Assembly: GCF_000972845.2 (NCBI RefSeq)
Contig: NC_040032.1
Location: forward strand, 6,332,316-6,396,315
Direction of reading: 5' to 3'
DNA length: 64,000 bases
Origin: Larimichthys crocea
Taxonomy: Eukaryota; Chordata; Actinopteri; Sciaenidae
The notes beneath the pieces are model-generated. The model did not search any database, had not been told where the DNA came from, and saw nothing but the letters and a program-made list of their open reading frames with translations. The stretch's first letter is position 1, and every line of letters begins with the position of its first letter. A program made the translations under genes and the position numbers. Positions 35,631 to 47,079 of this stretch are shown here, one piece after another.

Positions 35631-35949
35631 GAGCATTTCCCCAAAGACCCTTCTCTCTTCCTGTTAATAATAAAAAAAAGTATTAACAATACATTAACAT
35701 ACATGGCATTATTTTTAACTGCCACAACAGGATTTAAGTTGGCTTCAATTTGCATATACTTGACTTTCTATGCAAACACAGTGAGTGATCTCACTGGTCT
35801 GGAGTCTGCCACACAGTGTCACAAGACTTTTGTTCCTCTCCTCTTCTTCTGGTCCCCTGTTGTCCTCTCAAAATTCGGCAATTACATCACCAGAGGCGCA
35901 GGTGTGAATGAAGCTTTTTTTGTCTCGATGTCACCCTACTGTGTGTGTT

Positions 35950-35951
<2 letters not shown>

Positions 35952-35995
<44 letters not shown>

Positions 35996-35997
35996 AG
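35952..35997. repeat. (TG)n-(AG)n compound microsatellite
   Basis: (TG) array at 35952-35980, directly followed by (AG) at 35982-35997. Confidence 0.97.
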
Positions 35998-36013
35998 GGT
36001 AAGAGACATGCAG

Positions 36014-36018
<5 letters not shown>

Positions 36019-36058
<40 letters not shown>
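36019..36058. repeat. poly(A) run, 40 nt
   Basis: Forty consecutive A, the longest homopolymer in the window. A retroposon tail is possible, but no body was recognised upstream. The exact length is uncertain because such runs are prone to sequencing error. Confidence 0.95.
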
Positions 36059-36059
<1 letters not shown>

Positions 36060-37920
36060 CAATAGCAAGGAGATATGTCGTCGTACCCAGAAGAGTGAGG
36101 TGACAGCAGGTTGCTAAAGAATTGATGAGCAGAGGGGGGACATGTTTCACCTAAGACGTTTCCTGCTGTGATACACGTCCTCTATGATGACTTCCTGTCA
36201 TCAATATCATTACATCCTGCTGAGGTGAGTTGACAAAGGTATCTGGTCTCGTACGCGTACCATCGTGTACAGTGCCAAGACTCAGTGTGCGCGGATCTTA
36301 AAGCGGCGATGTGTATTTGTGTCTTTGTGTGAAGGGCATGAGAGGATTTCATGAGGGTTGTGCAGTGAATTATTCATTTGGAAATGTGCTTCCCCTCGCC
36401 TATAATCCAATTGTAAATACCTTGCTTGTGTCTCTGCTTGACTCTCCTGTTGTTTATGGTGTTAACTGAGAGTCCATAACTTCATTTGTTGTTTTAAAAC
36501 GTGCCCTATGAACAAGATTAACTTGAGGTGACTTGATAAGTCTAGATCTAAATTGTCTATCCACCATAACTCCTCATTATAAAACCAAACACAAAGTGTT
36601 GGGTGCATTTTAAAGAGGGCACCGAGCTGAAATATGCATGAAACAAACAAACAAACAAAAAAGTCCTTGAATTCAAGAGAAAATCATTTGTAATGTTAAC
36701 ACAGAAAAGTAAAAATAATGCTAAGCAAAAACACCTGCAGGTGGCATTGCTCCTTGGCCACCTCTCAGAAAAAAAAACAACTGTTATATAAACCTCCCAA
36801 CAATCTGTCAAAACATCATATCAGCAGGTGCTCTGCGATGTAGCAAATCATATTTCAGTGGTTGAGTGAAGGAGAGCTATTCCAATACCACACCGCTGTC
36901 CTGTCAAATCACAGTATACTCGCCAATAACAAGAACCTTCTGGCTGAAAACCAATGAATCAAACTCAAATCTAATAGTTCAGACACGAACTTAATCACAG
37001 CTAAAGAAAAGAGCCTACTGAGGATCAGTGGCTAGCGTGTGTAAAGAATTGATGTTTCTGTCAGAGGTTCAGACGCCATGCCTCCCGTCTGATAATAACA
37101 GCTGTGGGAGAAGTGATGGACACGAGAAATAATAAGAGCATAGTTTGAAAGGGTGAGAGAAGAGGATCTGACATTTTACTAAGATCACCATACTTTCTCA
37201 CAATCATCTCCACTTTACCCCTCACAACTTTAAAGGTTTTTCATTATAACAGAGAGATTATTAGAGTGAGACGGGGGGTGATACTTAGAAATAAAGAGAC
37301 CATTAATGAGTATCCCACTAGGAAATTAAGGTAATAGTGAACATTTCATTTTGCTACAAGGTCATAACTACATTACAATAGCGGAATACAGTTATTGTGA
37401 ATGAATTTGAGAAGTACAAATACGTTTATTTTAATCCTGAGACTTTGGATCTGATGGTGCTGCAGTACTTGCACTTGAAAAACACACACAACTGAACAAA
37501 AAAAAGGTGTTAGAACACATTAGAACCTACCAGGACTCCTCCAATCAATCGCAATTCAGTTAAAGATTTTCCAAGCCCGGCACTCCTAACTATAGTTAGT
37601 CCAAATGGTGGAGGGACTCAAAGTGTATATTCAACTTCTACCTGCCTCTTACAGTCTTCAGTAACCATGGAAACAGAGAGATTTGAAAGTAGAAAGATGG
37701 GAGAATGAGGAAGACTGTTCTGTACAGTGCAGATGGACGGACAGACAGATGGATCAAATTATTGTAGGACAGAATTCACACAGTGCGTATTTAAGAACAC
37801 TAACAATCACCCTGGCATCACACGGAGGCCTTGAAGTCATCATTCAGGAAAAGTTCAGGAGTAAAACTTTTCGATAAGAAACTCTGAAATGTCAGCTACT
37901 TGATCCTATTGAGTAAATAA
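36059..37920. other. non-coding stretch, no gene seen
   Basis: Unique-looking DNA. A plus-strand GAG|GTGAGT octamer lies near 36219 but without a pyrimidine tract. No gene recognised. Confidence 0.45.
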
Positions 37921-38215
37921 GATGATCTCAGTTGGGCCTCACAGCAAGAAGGGCATTACTGTGTGGAGTTTGCATGTTCTCCCTGGGTTCTCTCTGGGTA
38001 CTCTGGCTTCCTCCCACAGTCCAGAGACATGACCTTAATAGGTTAATTGCCTGTAGGTGTCAATGTGAGTGTGAATGGTTGTTTGCCTCTATGTGCCCTG
38101 TGATGAACTGGCGACTTGTCTGAGGTGTACCCTGCTTCTCACCCTAAGTCAACTGGGATCCATCACTCCCATGACCCTGATGAGGATAAAGAAAATGAAT
38201 GGATGATCTCAGTTG
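37921..38215 (+). mobile_element. 5'-truncated retroposon with perfect 14-bp target duplication
   Basis: Seen: gatgatctcagttg occurs at 37921-37934 and again at 38202-38215, exactly bracketing a 267-bp element. The body reads 'cctcacagcaagaagggcat', 'gtttgcatgttctccctggg', 'ttctctctgggtactctggc', 'ttcctcccacagtccagaga', 'ccctgtgatgaactggcgac' and ends 'gaaaatgaatg'. Known: this is a very widespread vertebrate and teleost interspersed retroposon whose copies end in ATGGATGG-type tails. Seen: the 5' head is missing and there is an internal deletion after 'cagcaagaaggg'. The perfect duplication suggests a relatively recent insertion. Exact family name left open. Confidence 0.9.
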
Positions 38216-38910
38216 CATTGGTTAGACAATCGATGGTGCTTTCATAAGATGAATAGAGCTTCTCAAACCATTATTTTCAGGGGCAGAAGGACAGAGATAT
38301 TTTTGAATGTGTTATAAAAAACACTACACATGGTATAGTAGTTTTTAATAGACCATATGTACATACATACATATAAGTCAGGAAGGCAAAACACTCCTGA
38401 TTTTACAACTTTGAACACGCCCAACCTAATGGAGACTGCTGGCTCCAACCTAACAGTGACGATTCACTCAGCCCCAAACCAATTAACACAATGTCAAAGA
38501 AGAACTAGCACACATCGCCCCAGCCCCAGCCTCAGAGGACAGAGGAGCTGAGCGGATGACGTTTATTTTTGATGTGTGTGCATATTGTACTATGGACTGC
38601 TATCAAACTCACTGATGGCACGTCTGTGGCCCGACTTCAGAGTTGAAAAAGCTGTGAGTTTTGGCATGTTTAATGTTACTAAAGTGTTCATTTTGTTGTT
38701 CCGCCTGCTGAACTTGGCTTTAGCATATCAGGCAGCTAAATGGGGCTATGTTGGACTAATGTATTTACAAAGGGCAGTCAATAGAAACTGTGTGAACCTT
38801 GAGTCTCATTTGAAGTCAGATATACAATGACGGTAGTAGCGTGAATGCTGATAAGTGTTTTACAGCCAGTTTCACTCTCTCGTCGCTTTGTGTGTGTGTG
38901 TCACTTAATA
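38216..38910. other. non-coding stretch, possibly internal to a MITE
   Basis: Leads into the hAT-like end at 38911-39044 and may belong to the same element. The 84-codon open frame at 38576-38830 has no recognisable transposase motif. Confidence 0.3.
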
Positions 38911-39044
38911 GACACTGCACTGTGGTCAGTTTAGTAATCAGGAGATAACGTGCAGTTCATTAATGTTCCCCATCAACTAATCAATTTGGTTGACGAGTGG
39001 GGTAGAATTTCAGTTAACCAAGATTTTCTTTGGTTGACTAGAGC
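38911..39044 (-). mobile_element. hAT-like MITE end, copy 2
   Basis: On the minus strand, from 39044: 'ctctagtcaaccaaagaaaa', 'tcttggttaactgaaattct', 'acgttatctcctgattacta', then 'cagtgcagtgtc'. It corresponds segment by segment to 5478-5660. The 'agggctg' tip itself has decayed to 'gctctag'. This copy is oriented opposite to the first. Confidence 0.6.
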
Positions 39045-40211
39045 AGCGGTATAAGCTAAATTAGCATATTTTTTATCTGACCTCATTTAACAGTCCAACA
39101 ACATAGGCTATGTGGACAGATGGGCAGGGAAGGTGTACACAAATATCTGTTTGTGCCTTTATTATCCTCTTTGATTTTGTTTTTCCCATTTTTACTCTCA
39201 ATGGTCTGGTAGATTAGGATAGCTCATCTGTATTCCTATTCCTAACAATCTGAAATAACTCACCCAGTCAACTTTCCGCAAATGTTTTTTTGTTTGTCAG
39301 AGGCAAGAATGCATCCATTTACATTTGAGTTATTTTGCTGGTGTTCTCATCCAAAGCAATTAAAATGAGTGCAGTGGTATTTACCAGTAAACAGGGTGTA
39401 ATGTAACAATCTTTTGTGCCGTAACCTGTGGTGAGCTTCCAATCAGAAACCTCATTTGTCTGTTGAAAACAATGATGTACCGTCTTACAAATGACTAGCA
39501 ATGAGAACATGATGCTACACATCGACAGGTATATCAGCAACTGCTCCTGAACTAAATGTTCAATGTGCCAGCGTGCGTGACAGAAATGATGGGGTTTGTC
39601 GGGACTTTTACGAGTCTCTGATCTTTTAGATAAAAAAAAAAGAAAGATTTCAATCCGCTAAGGTGCCAAGGTGCCCTACCGACCCGAATCAACATTGCTT
39701 TTCTTGCGAGCATAAAATGATCTAATGCAGTGGTTTTCAATCTTATCAAACTGTGAACATGAAAATGCCAATTCGTCAACTTGCATAAAGAAAAGGTGAA
39801 CAATTTGAGGAAGAAAAAAAAAAGTCTTTCCACTGGAGGTTAAATTGTGTTTTGTTACCCGAAAAATGATCTGAAAACCAACAACACCTAGCCTGAACCA
39901 TGCATCATTAACCCCATCACTTACAGTTGGATGATCTAAGTTGGTATTGATACATGTATTGATTGTATAGACGTATCTTCTTCTACAGTCTACAGGTACC
40001 ATCAATTATCTCCCCTTCAGTTATTCGCTCAGTTCCAGTGATCCCATGCTAACAATCAGGGCAATAACAAGGACACAATAACAGATAGTAGCTGTAAATG
40101 TTCACCCCTCAAGGTTAGCTGGGTCATGTTTGCTCCTGTAAATCATCAATTAGTGTTTGGATTATTGGAAGTGGAGCGGTCGATTTGTAATTGGTGTTTA
40201 CTTTCCCACAG
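39045..40211. other. non-coding stretch, no gene seen
   Basis: Unique-looking DNA; open frames on the minus strand at 39552-40005 lack supporting signals. From about 40120 the sequence (aatcatcaattagtgtttgg, ggattattggaagtgg) has the homeodomain-core-rich look of conserved non-coding elements. Confidence 0.4.
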
Positions 40212-40223
40212 GGCCGTACAGCT
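40212..40223 (+). other. candidate 12-nt microexon
   Basis: The acceptor-like 'ggtgtttactttcccacag' ends at 40211. It is followed by 12 nt (ggccgtacagct, one reading Gly-Arg-Thr-Ala) and GTAAGTG from 40224. The length is a multiple of three, as typical of neuronal microexons. The exonic side of the donor is poor (T at -1) and no downstream UGC-type enhancer was assessed, so chance is quite likely. Confidence 0.15.
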
Positions 40224-41055
40224 GTAAGTGATGTATATTGAAAAGTCCCTGAAGCCTTCATGGTTTAAGTAGATATGACACAACAGCTTCATTGGTAATA
40301 ATTGGATTTGGGAATTAATGATGAGTGTGTTTGTAAAACCTGAAGCATCCTGGAGTGAAACTTTTCATCAGGGCAAAAGAGAGAGAGAGATGATGGGGGT
40401 ACAACCATTTTTTTTCAAACTTTCAGCCCTCTTGGAGTTGGAGATAACACATATGCTGGTTTATGAAATTAAACCTGACCTGATCCTCTACTCCACTACT
40501 CACATTCTTTCATAGTGTGACAATAACTGTCTCACATCCATCACGTTACTATTCTCCAACGTGCTTCAACACCTGCAACCAGGGAACTTATTACTATAAA
40601 AGACTCAAGGTCATACGTTGATGAAAGACATGTAAAGTGTCTTCTGTGACATCAGAGAAGGTCAGTGGTTTGTACAATAATGTGAGGCCTTGAATCCTCA
40701 AGGGGACTCAAGTATTTTATTTTGAAAGCGTCTTCAGTTCTGTATCCCTGCCTTAAGTGTGCAATGATAATAGGAGAGTCAGCTTTTAGCAGGACATGTC
40801 TGCCCAAAATTCACCTGATATAATGGGCTATCACAAGTACAATAACTCTAATGAATAATTTGCCAACTAAAAAGGAGGAGGAAATACGAAAAGAATAGAC
40901 TGAATTAGTTTCTCAGTGGGGTAGCTTATGTAGCACAAAACTGCTCTTGAATCAGAAACTGACAGACAATTGACCTGGAAAACAGAGAGGAATATATCAG
41001 CTCCCTACTTCAACCCTCCAACCTACTTTTCTATAACAGGAATATACTGTAAGAA
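40224..41055. other. non-coding stretch, no gene seen
   Basis: AT-rich unique-looking sequence without recognisable features. Confidence 0.45.
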
Positions 41056-41075
41056 GTGTGTGTGTGTGTGTGTGT
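41056..41075. repeat. (GT)10 microsatellite
   Basis: Perfect GT array followed by 'atatgtgatg'. Confidence 0.95.
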
Positions 41076-41995
41076 ATATGTGATGAGGCCAAATTCCATT
41101 TCAAAGTTGTGCCTTCCAAACGGTTTGCTGATTAAGGCATTTAAAGAAAATTAGCCCCACAGCCACCATAAATCTCTCTGGTTTTCTTTAATGAATGCTG
41201 CAAATCTCACATTTCATTTCTCATTTGCATATGAAAGGCATCACCTTCACTTTCCCTATCTCTGCTTTGCACAAACTGAATTGATATTCTGTAAACGAGG
41301 AGGAGAAAACATTTAAGTAGCGATATGTAGTGCAGTTTGTGTCAACATCTGCATATCAATTTGTGCCCAAAACTCGACTTGGAGTCTGAAGTGGACCGGC
41401 TCACTCAAACCCTGGCAAACCTTTCTTCTGATTACAAAGTTATTAAGCATCGGAGATGAAATATGGTTATGGCGCTCCTGGATGATCCCTCTGAACTTAG
41501 CACTATAATTCATCACTTTATAGCTAACAAAATATGATGCTAAATGAGAGTAGGGAAGCATTATCAACTGAAGACAACATAGCCGGTGTTTCAGTTTGAT
41601 GAATATTTGGCTTTTTGGGAGTAAACAATCATGCCTCAGATAGCTGCTGAGGCAGAGGGGAGGAATAGAGCAACTTCTGTATGGCATTCACAAAGGGCCC
41701 AACTTAATGGAAGTTTGAATTACCATTTAAATAGGATTTCTTTTGGGGGAAGGGGAGGCGTCATAGAGAGAGATAAATTACATTGTAAACAATGTCAAAA
41801 CAGTTTAATGACACATATGAAATGAAAGTACACACCCCGTGCTTTCCTAGCTACTGAGTGATGTAAAGAGTGGATTGAATAAATAACGAGGCCGCCCGAG
41901 GAAAAAGGCCACTATGCAGACTTGTTTTGTCTCTAGCAAGGCCTGCACTTTTAATTGACTTGAATAAAAAACTCAATTACAGCATTCTGGCCACC
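41076..41995. other. non-coding stretch, no gene seen
   Basis: Contains an octamer-type site in 'catttctcatttgcatatga' near 41217-41236. No gene recognised; the minus-strand open frame at 41313-41687 is unsupported. Confidence 0.4.
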
Positions 41996-42110
41996 GGAGG
42001 GAGAGAGAGCTAGCGACAAAGCGAGAGAGAGTGAGAGGAGGATGAGAGAGGGAGGGAAGGAAACAGAAAGAGGAGTGAATGAAGCATGAGAGAGGAATGA
42101 AGGAATTATT
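41996..42110. repeat. purine-rich low-complexity tract
   Basis: About 115 bases dominated by G and A (gagagagagc, gagagagagtgagaggagga, gagggagggaaggaaacaga) with few pyrimidines. Confidence 0.85.
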
Positions 42111-42608
42111 GGGTCAGAATGGCACCTCAGGGGGGAATCAGGACAGCAGACTAGCTTTTATACAGGCCGGTCTGTCTATGGGTATTACATCTCACTGAGA
42201 GGTGGAAGAGAAGAGAGTAAAAAAGAAAAAGAAGGTAAAATGCTTTGTCAGTGTCTTCTAAGGATTTTTATGCATTTATTGTCATCCATCCTGTGTTATT
42301 CCACCGAGGCAGACTTGAGATACTGATTGAAGGTGAGGGGCATTGAATCAAGTGAAATCAGTAAGCAGTCCCACTCAGCTGAGGCGCTGATTTAGCTTCC
42401 ACAGAAGTCGACAGGCCTCGTACGAGGAGAGTATTAAAGAAAGAACATGAATAGATAAGAAGGCAACAGAACAAAAGGAGAGCGTGATGCAAGGGAGGAA
42501 GAAAGTGAAGACTCTTTGTATGGAAAAAAAAAGGAAAGGAAACATCCTGAGCGCCACACAGTGATACTGTCAGGCTGATTGTCTATTGGCAAAGTGGTCT
42601 GTGTGTAT

Positions 42609-42627
42609 GTGTGTGTGTGTGTGTGTG
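42609..42627. repeat. (GT)n microsatellite, 19 bp
   Basis: Short GT array preceded by interrupted GT dinucleotides from 42599. Confidence 0.93.
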
Positions 42628-42816
42628 AGCACATTTTAACATGTTCTATGTGAAGGTGTGGTGTGGTGTAGCTGTGAGTGTGGGAGTGGTGGGGGGGCTT
42701 TGTGGAAGTATGAGTCTCATAGATATCCTGAAATAAGAAAACAACAGATTCTTTGTCAGCCTAGAGCAGTCAATGCAGTGTTTGCGGACAGTGAGCCGAT
42801 ATTTCCGCCTTGCGAA

Positions 42817-42836
42817 TGTGTGTGTGTGTGTGTGTG
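42817..42836. repeat. (TG)10 microsatellite
   Basis: TG array followed by 'cgcg'. Confidence 0.95.
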
Positions 42837-43131
42837 CGCGGACAGCAAGCTGTTGTTCCCATGGTTGTGTGTTATTGATTAGTCATCTCTGTGGGCAATA
42901 GGAGCTGTTATCAGGCTTGACATGGAGACAGACGGGGGTGGATGATGCATGGGACGGGAAAACTGTTCAGACGCAAAGATAATGGAGCTACACACACACG
43001 CCAACACGCGCGCACACACATGCTGCAAAGATGGACGGGTACACACTGGCACATGCTCCCACAGATTCTTGCACACACAATAGACCTGTTACACAACCGA
43101 GCACAAACGTATTGGCAGCGATAGATTTGTT

Positions 43132-43152
43132 TTCAGCACCACGGACAGCACT
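43132..43152 (+). promoter_or_regulatory. RE1/NRSE: REST (NRSF) binding site
   Basis: Seen: TTCAGCACCACGGACAG followed by CACT. The 17-nt part satisfies every position of the RE1 consensus NTYAGMRCCNNRGMSAG. Over the longer 21-nt canonical site only two bases of the last four differ. Known: REST binds RE1 through its zinc fingers and recruits co-repressors to silence neuronal genes outside neurons; sites often lie in introns or kilobases from promoters. Inferred: this window is linked to a gene with neural expression. By rough reasoning, a full match to so constrained a motif is unlikely by chance in 64 kb. Confidence 0.75.
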
Positions 43153-43391
43153 CTAAATCTTGAGCAATGCCAGTGCACAGTGCATATGGCTAATGATTAT
43201 CTATTGTCGCACCCACAACCATAATCAGCCATTACTCATGGAAGTTAAGTGTAGATGCCCCCGAAGAGTCGCAGTAAATCTACCGAGTGACTCCGAGAAG
43301 TGGAGACAAAACTGAATGGAAAATGAGTTCATACTGTGACGGCCAACCCGGAGCTCCTCTCAACCGTGACACATGCACCAAGGGTCCTGGA
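43153..43391. other. spacer between RE1 and recursive-type site
   Basis: About 240 bp of unique-looking sequence. On the minus strand an open frame continues from the splice junction at 43397 (VSSRTLGACV, then 12 more residues) to a TGA. It has no recognised family and no clear donor, so I do not call an exon. Confidence 0.4.
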
Positions 43392-43440
43392 ACTCACCTA
43401 TAAAGGAGAAACAGAGAGAGAGAAAGAAAGGAGGTCAGAC
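43392..43440 (-). other. recursive-type splice site (AG|GTGAGT), site 2
   Basis: On the minus strand, a branch-point-like 'tctgac' is followed by about 35 nt of pyrimidine-rich sequence (ctcctttctttctctctctc, then tgtttctcctttatag) and directly by GTGAGTTCC. The AG is at 43399-43398 and the GT at 43397-43396. The layout matches that expected of a recursive splice site, with branch point, long tract, acceptor and immediate donor. It lies about 240 bp from the RE1 site. An ordinary acceptor for a minus-strand exon starting GTGAGT is the alternative. Confidence 0.4.
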
Positions 43441-44952
43441 TCAAATAAATACATAATGCATTAGGCGTTAGGAAGGCAGTGAACAGTGCGAAATGTTGTT
43501 TAAATGTGGCCCTGCTTCGTGTGAACACGCTGCATTTCAGATAGTAAGAGATAGTGTTACACACACACTTGTTAACACATTTATTTCCAGACTCTTTTTT
43601 TTTTTCCATAAACCATTGAGCACATGTACACACTAATCAAGACATTGTCCACGAATAGAATCCCCACTAACTCACTCCGTCTTCACCAAATGGAGCTGGT
43701 AAATGAGCAGAAACTCTAATGAATGTTGGATGGAATCTCTGGACTGAAACTAAAACCGGTTCATCTGTGTGTTTTGTGATGAACACCAAAGTCTGAAAAT
43801 GAAAATTGTTTCAAGAGTTGGTAAATATTTGAGCAATATTCCCCGCATGGAGCTGAGTCTATTCTGTGTCCCTTTGTTCGGAATCATGGAAATCCTTGTG
43901 CATGCTACTATTGGGCAAAAGATTGGGCTTTAACTTTGCAGTTTATGTAACTCTTACTTTTTTCTTTTTTATTCCCTCAAATACCCACACACCCTCGCCA
44001 GTCTTTCTTCTATCTGAGAGCTGAGTGAGTTGTGTGTAAATGTCAGCTGTGGAACTGGCTGTCCACGAGAGGCCAACCATGAGCACACAGGGAACAAGAT
44101 TGTCATGCCCTGCACTCTACAATCCTCTCCTTCTCCACAGGGACAGGTAGGCTCAGGTTTTTTCTAGTCAACCATGAAAATACAGAGGTCAAGCTTCCCA
44201 CCATGTCCCCCCGCTCTCTGTGATGAGATGGACAGGGTAAGGTACGGCCACAGAGCAGCAGACACACAAAAAAAGTGATCCAATGAAAAGGAATTTCCAA
44301 CGCAGCTTTCATTACAAAGTGATGAAAACATGGCAAGGACTGAGCGCTGATATATTACAAAGGCCTGTGTTAAGAAGAGTTATGAAGAGTAAAATCAATT
44401 TTCAAGCATTCAAACCATGACTATGTATTTTCCAATAACATGATGTTAGAAGCACCCGATACTGTAACATTTCACTCAAAATTATGATCACACTGATTTA
44501 AAATACAAAAACAAACAATAACACATTTGCTAATATTCCAGATATATATGAACAGAAAATGATCGCCATCATTAAGCAGCCATGTGTGCTTGTTATGCAC
44601 AGTATTTTGTGCAACGGGTCACGAAAAAATAAAAAAAGGTCATTTCTCAAAAGACAACTAATAAAGCCTGTTCAAACTACCAATTAAAGTTTATTGTAGC
44701 AAAACAAAACGCGACTACTGTCTAGTTTTAAAGGAAAAAGTGTGAATGACTTGTGAACTCAGTGAAAGCCCATTAAAATAAACAGAAGAGCTGAATACTT
44801 CTTCCGGCAAGCCCGGCTTTCCACATGCATTGATGATGGATCGATGCATCCTCGTAGAAAAGCCCACTAATGATACAAGGTTGAGCTGAGGTAAGGCTTA
44901 GCCCATTAAAAAGACAAAAACTAACTAAATGTACACGTGAGTTTCAATCCAA
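43441..44952. other. non-coding stretch, no gene seen
   Basis: Unique-looking DNA with a T11 run at about 43596-43606. No gene recognised. Confidence 0.45.
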
Positions 44953-44993
44953 CCCTGGGCACACCCTTGACAGGTCACTAGTCAATCACAGGG
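44953..44993 (-). mobile_element. fragment of the 'cttcctcccacagtcc' retroposon family
   Basis: 'cctgggcacacccttgacag' then 'gtcactagtcaatcacaggg' corresponds to the reverse complement of the 'ccctgtgatgaactggcgac...ggtgtaccctg' segment in the element at 37935-38201. Only about 40 bp of this diverged copy remain. Confidence 0.5.
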
Positions 44994-45014
44994 AGTATGT
45001 GAAACCTATTTATT

Positions 45015-45268
45015 ACTTAGTTGCTGATTGCAATCGAGTGCCCAGGAGAAACTACAGTGAGCGTGAAATGCATGAAAAATACGAAAGGCCGGTGTTTAGT
45101 TTGTCCGTTCTGGGCTACTGTAGAAACATCATGACAGACTTGACAGATGTGGAAGACGACCTGTGGTGTCCATAGATATTTACGGCTCATTCTAAAGGTA
45201 ACAGAAACATAGCAACCCTTATGTTCAGGTAATCATACACTAATGAAAACAGAGTTCTAAATATTGTA
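45015..45268 (+). mobile_element. dispersed 'ggctactgtagaaaca' family, copy 2
   Basis: Contains 'agttgctgattgcaatcgag', 'aggagaaactacagtgagcg', 'ggtgtttagtttgtccgttc', 'tgggctactgtagaaacatc', 'gtccatagatatttacggct', 'cattctaaaggtaacagaaa', 'catagcaacccttatgttca' and 'ggtaatcatacactaatgaa', colinear with copies 1 and 3. This is one of the longer copies. The terminal 'cacactggacctttaa' is not present. Confidence 0.8.
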
Positions 45269-46310
45269 TTTAATTGACCAGTTGTGCATCCAGCAATGTT
45301 TGCTTACATAACAGGACAGGTTGAGGACAATATAATTCTTTAAATATGGAAAATGTATTACAGCTAGCAGCTGGTTGTTTACAAAATTTACTTCTTCTCT
45401 TTTCATAAATGTTCTGAGAGAGCTTGGATTCTTCCATTATGAAGGGACAGGATGAACTATATGACGCTATGTCTGCAGATCAGCCTGTTAGCCAGTGCCT
45501 GTGACATCTACAGTATACCCACAGAGCGCCTCGTTTTTTCACTAACTGGCCTAATGACCACATATGGCTGCCTTCCTGAGCAGACATGGTTAGGCATGTC
45601 ATTGACAACAGAACATTGAATATAGACGTTAACTGAGAAATGTCCTCATTGGACAGCCTATCTGTGCAAGAAACCAGGAGGAAATGCAGACACCCGGATT
45701 ATCTTTACTCTGTATACATCTCTTTCCTCTATTCCACTGAGATAGTGAGCGATTGTTTCTGTATCTGAATCAGATACGTCGACACACTGTCTCTCACCTC
45801 CTCTCCCTGTCTCCGGGATCTAGCCTGCAGTCAAAACATTCCCTCTCCGAAATCTTAAAAGAAAAGAAAAAAACCTCCTTTGCTCTGTCGTCTCCTCCTT
45901 TTCTGAAAGGGGATTCGTGACTCTCTGATTTGGGACTGACTGAATGCGAGGTGGATCATCAGCACACAGAAAGCTTATATCAGCTAATACGGAGTGTGTC
46001 AGTGTGCATTACATTGCCTTTAAGAAAATAAGAGTTGAAATGAGAATATTAAAACATTAACCAATATTTTGACCATCAAGCTTGTTAGTAAAATATGTTT
46101 TACATCACTGGATATCATTTCTGCTAGTCCAATGTGAAATCAATAGGACAACAGAGGACCTGTGTGATCTGCTGTAATTGAACTCCCCATTCTGCTTATT
46201 TATCTGCGTCTCTCTACAAATGCCAATTACGAGAAAAGTCTGCAGAGAAGTGCCGGTGCTCTAATCTTTCTTTTTTTAGCAGGCTAGACAGCCCAGAGAG
46301 GGGACACACG

Positions 46311-46314
<4 letters not shown>
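45269..46314. other. non-coding stretch, no gene seen
   Basis: Unique-looking sequence without recognised features. Confidence 0.45.

Positions 46315-46353
<39 letters not shown>
46315..46353. repeat. (CA)19 microsatellite
   Basis: Perfect 39-bp CA array preceded by imperfect CACG units. Confidence 0.98.
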
Positions 46354-46355
<2 letters not shown>

Positions 46356-47079
46356 AGAGAGACTGACAGATAGCAGACAGCATGGAAACAAAGAAGAAGA
46401 AACTAACTGGTTGTTTCTGTTTGAGTATAAACATATACTCATATGGTGACTGTTTAAAAATACATTATGGCCTGACACTGAACTGACCCCACTGTCTCCT
46501 CCTATTATAGGACGGACACCAGACCAAAAAAAAAAAGTAGGGCAACAACAAAAAACATTACTGTTCGGAAAGACAAAGGGTTATGTAAGCACCTAATTCT
46601 AAGTTATGCTAAATGGAAACATTATCGAAATCTCTATGCGTCTAATAATAAATATATCTGGCAGTGCATGAATTCATTTGATTACATAAGCACTTCCATG
46701 TGCATGCACGCATACCGACTTTTGTTGACGGCTAAATTGGGAGATTAATTAGTTAGAATGGAGAGGAAGATGGAGCAAGATATTGCATAACCCTGTTTTG
46801 AATCGAGCCGACAAATCAATAGAGAGTCTGTTCTTGCTGTTTAGTTTGTGCAATCCTCCCCCGAAGTGTTGACTCACTTGTGTTTTTGACCAGGAAAAAA
46901 AAAGGTACTGCTCTCTGGGAGCTGTTCACGGCAGAGGTGTGTGTGTGTGGTGAAATGAGGGGGGGGGACTGCTGAATTGAAGTGACAGGGAAAAGCCCAT
47001 TGTATTCCTCTGTGAGATGTCTCTGGTTTGCCATCTTTCATCCTATGTTTATTCTCACTACTCATCTCTAACGAGGCAT
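46354..47079. other. non-coding stretch, no gene seen
   Basis: AT-rich sequence with a G10 run at about 46959-46968. No gene recognised. Confidence 0.45.
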
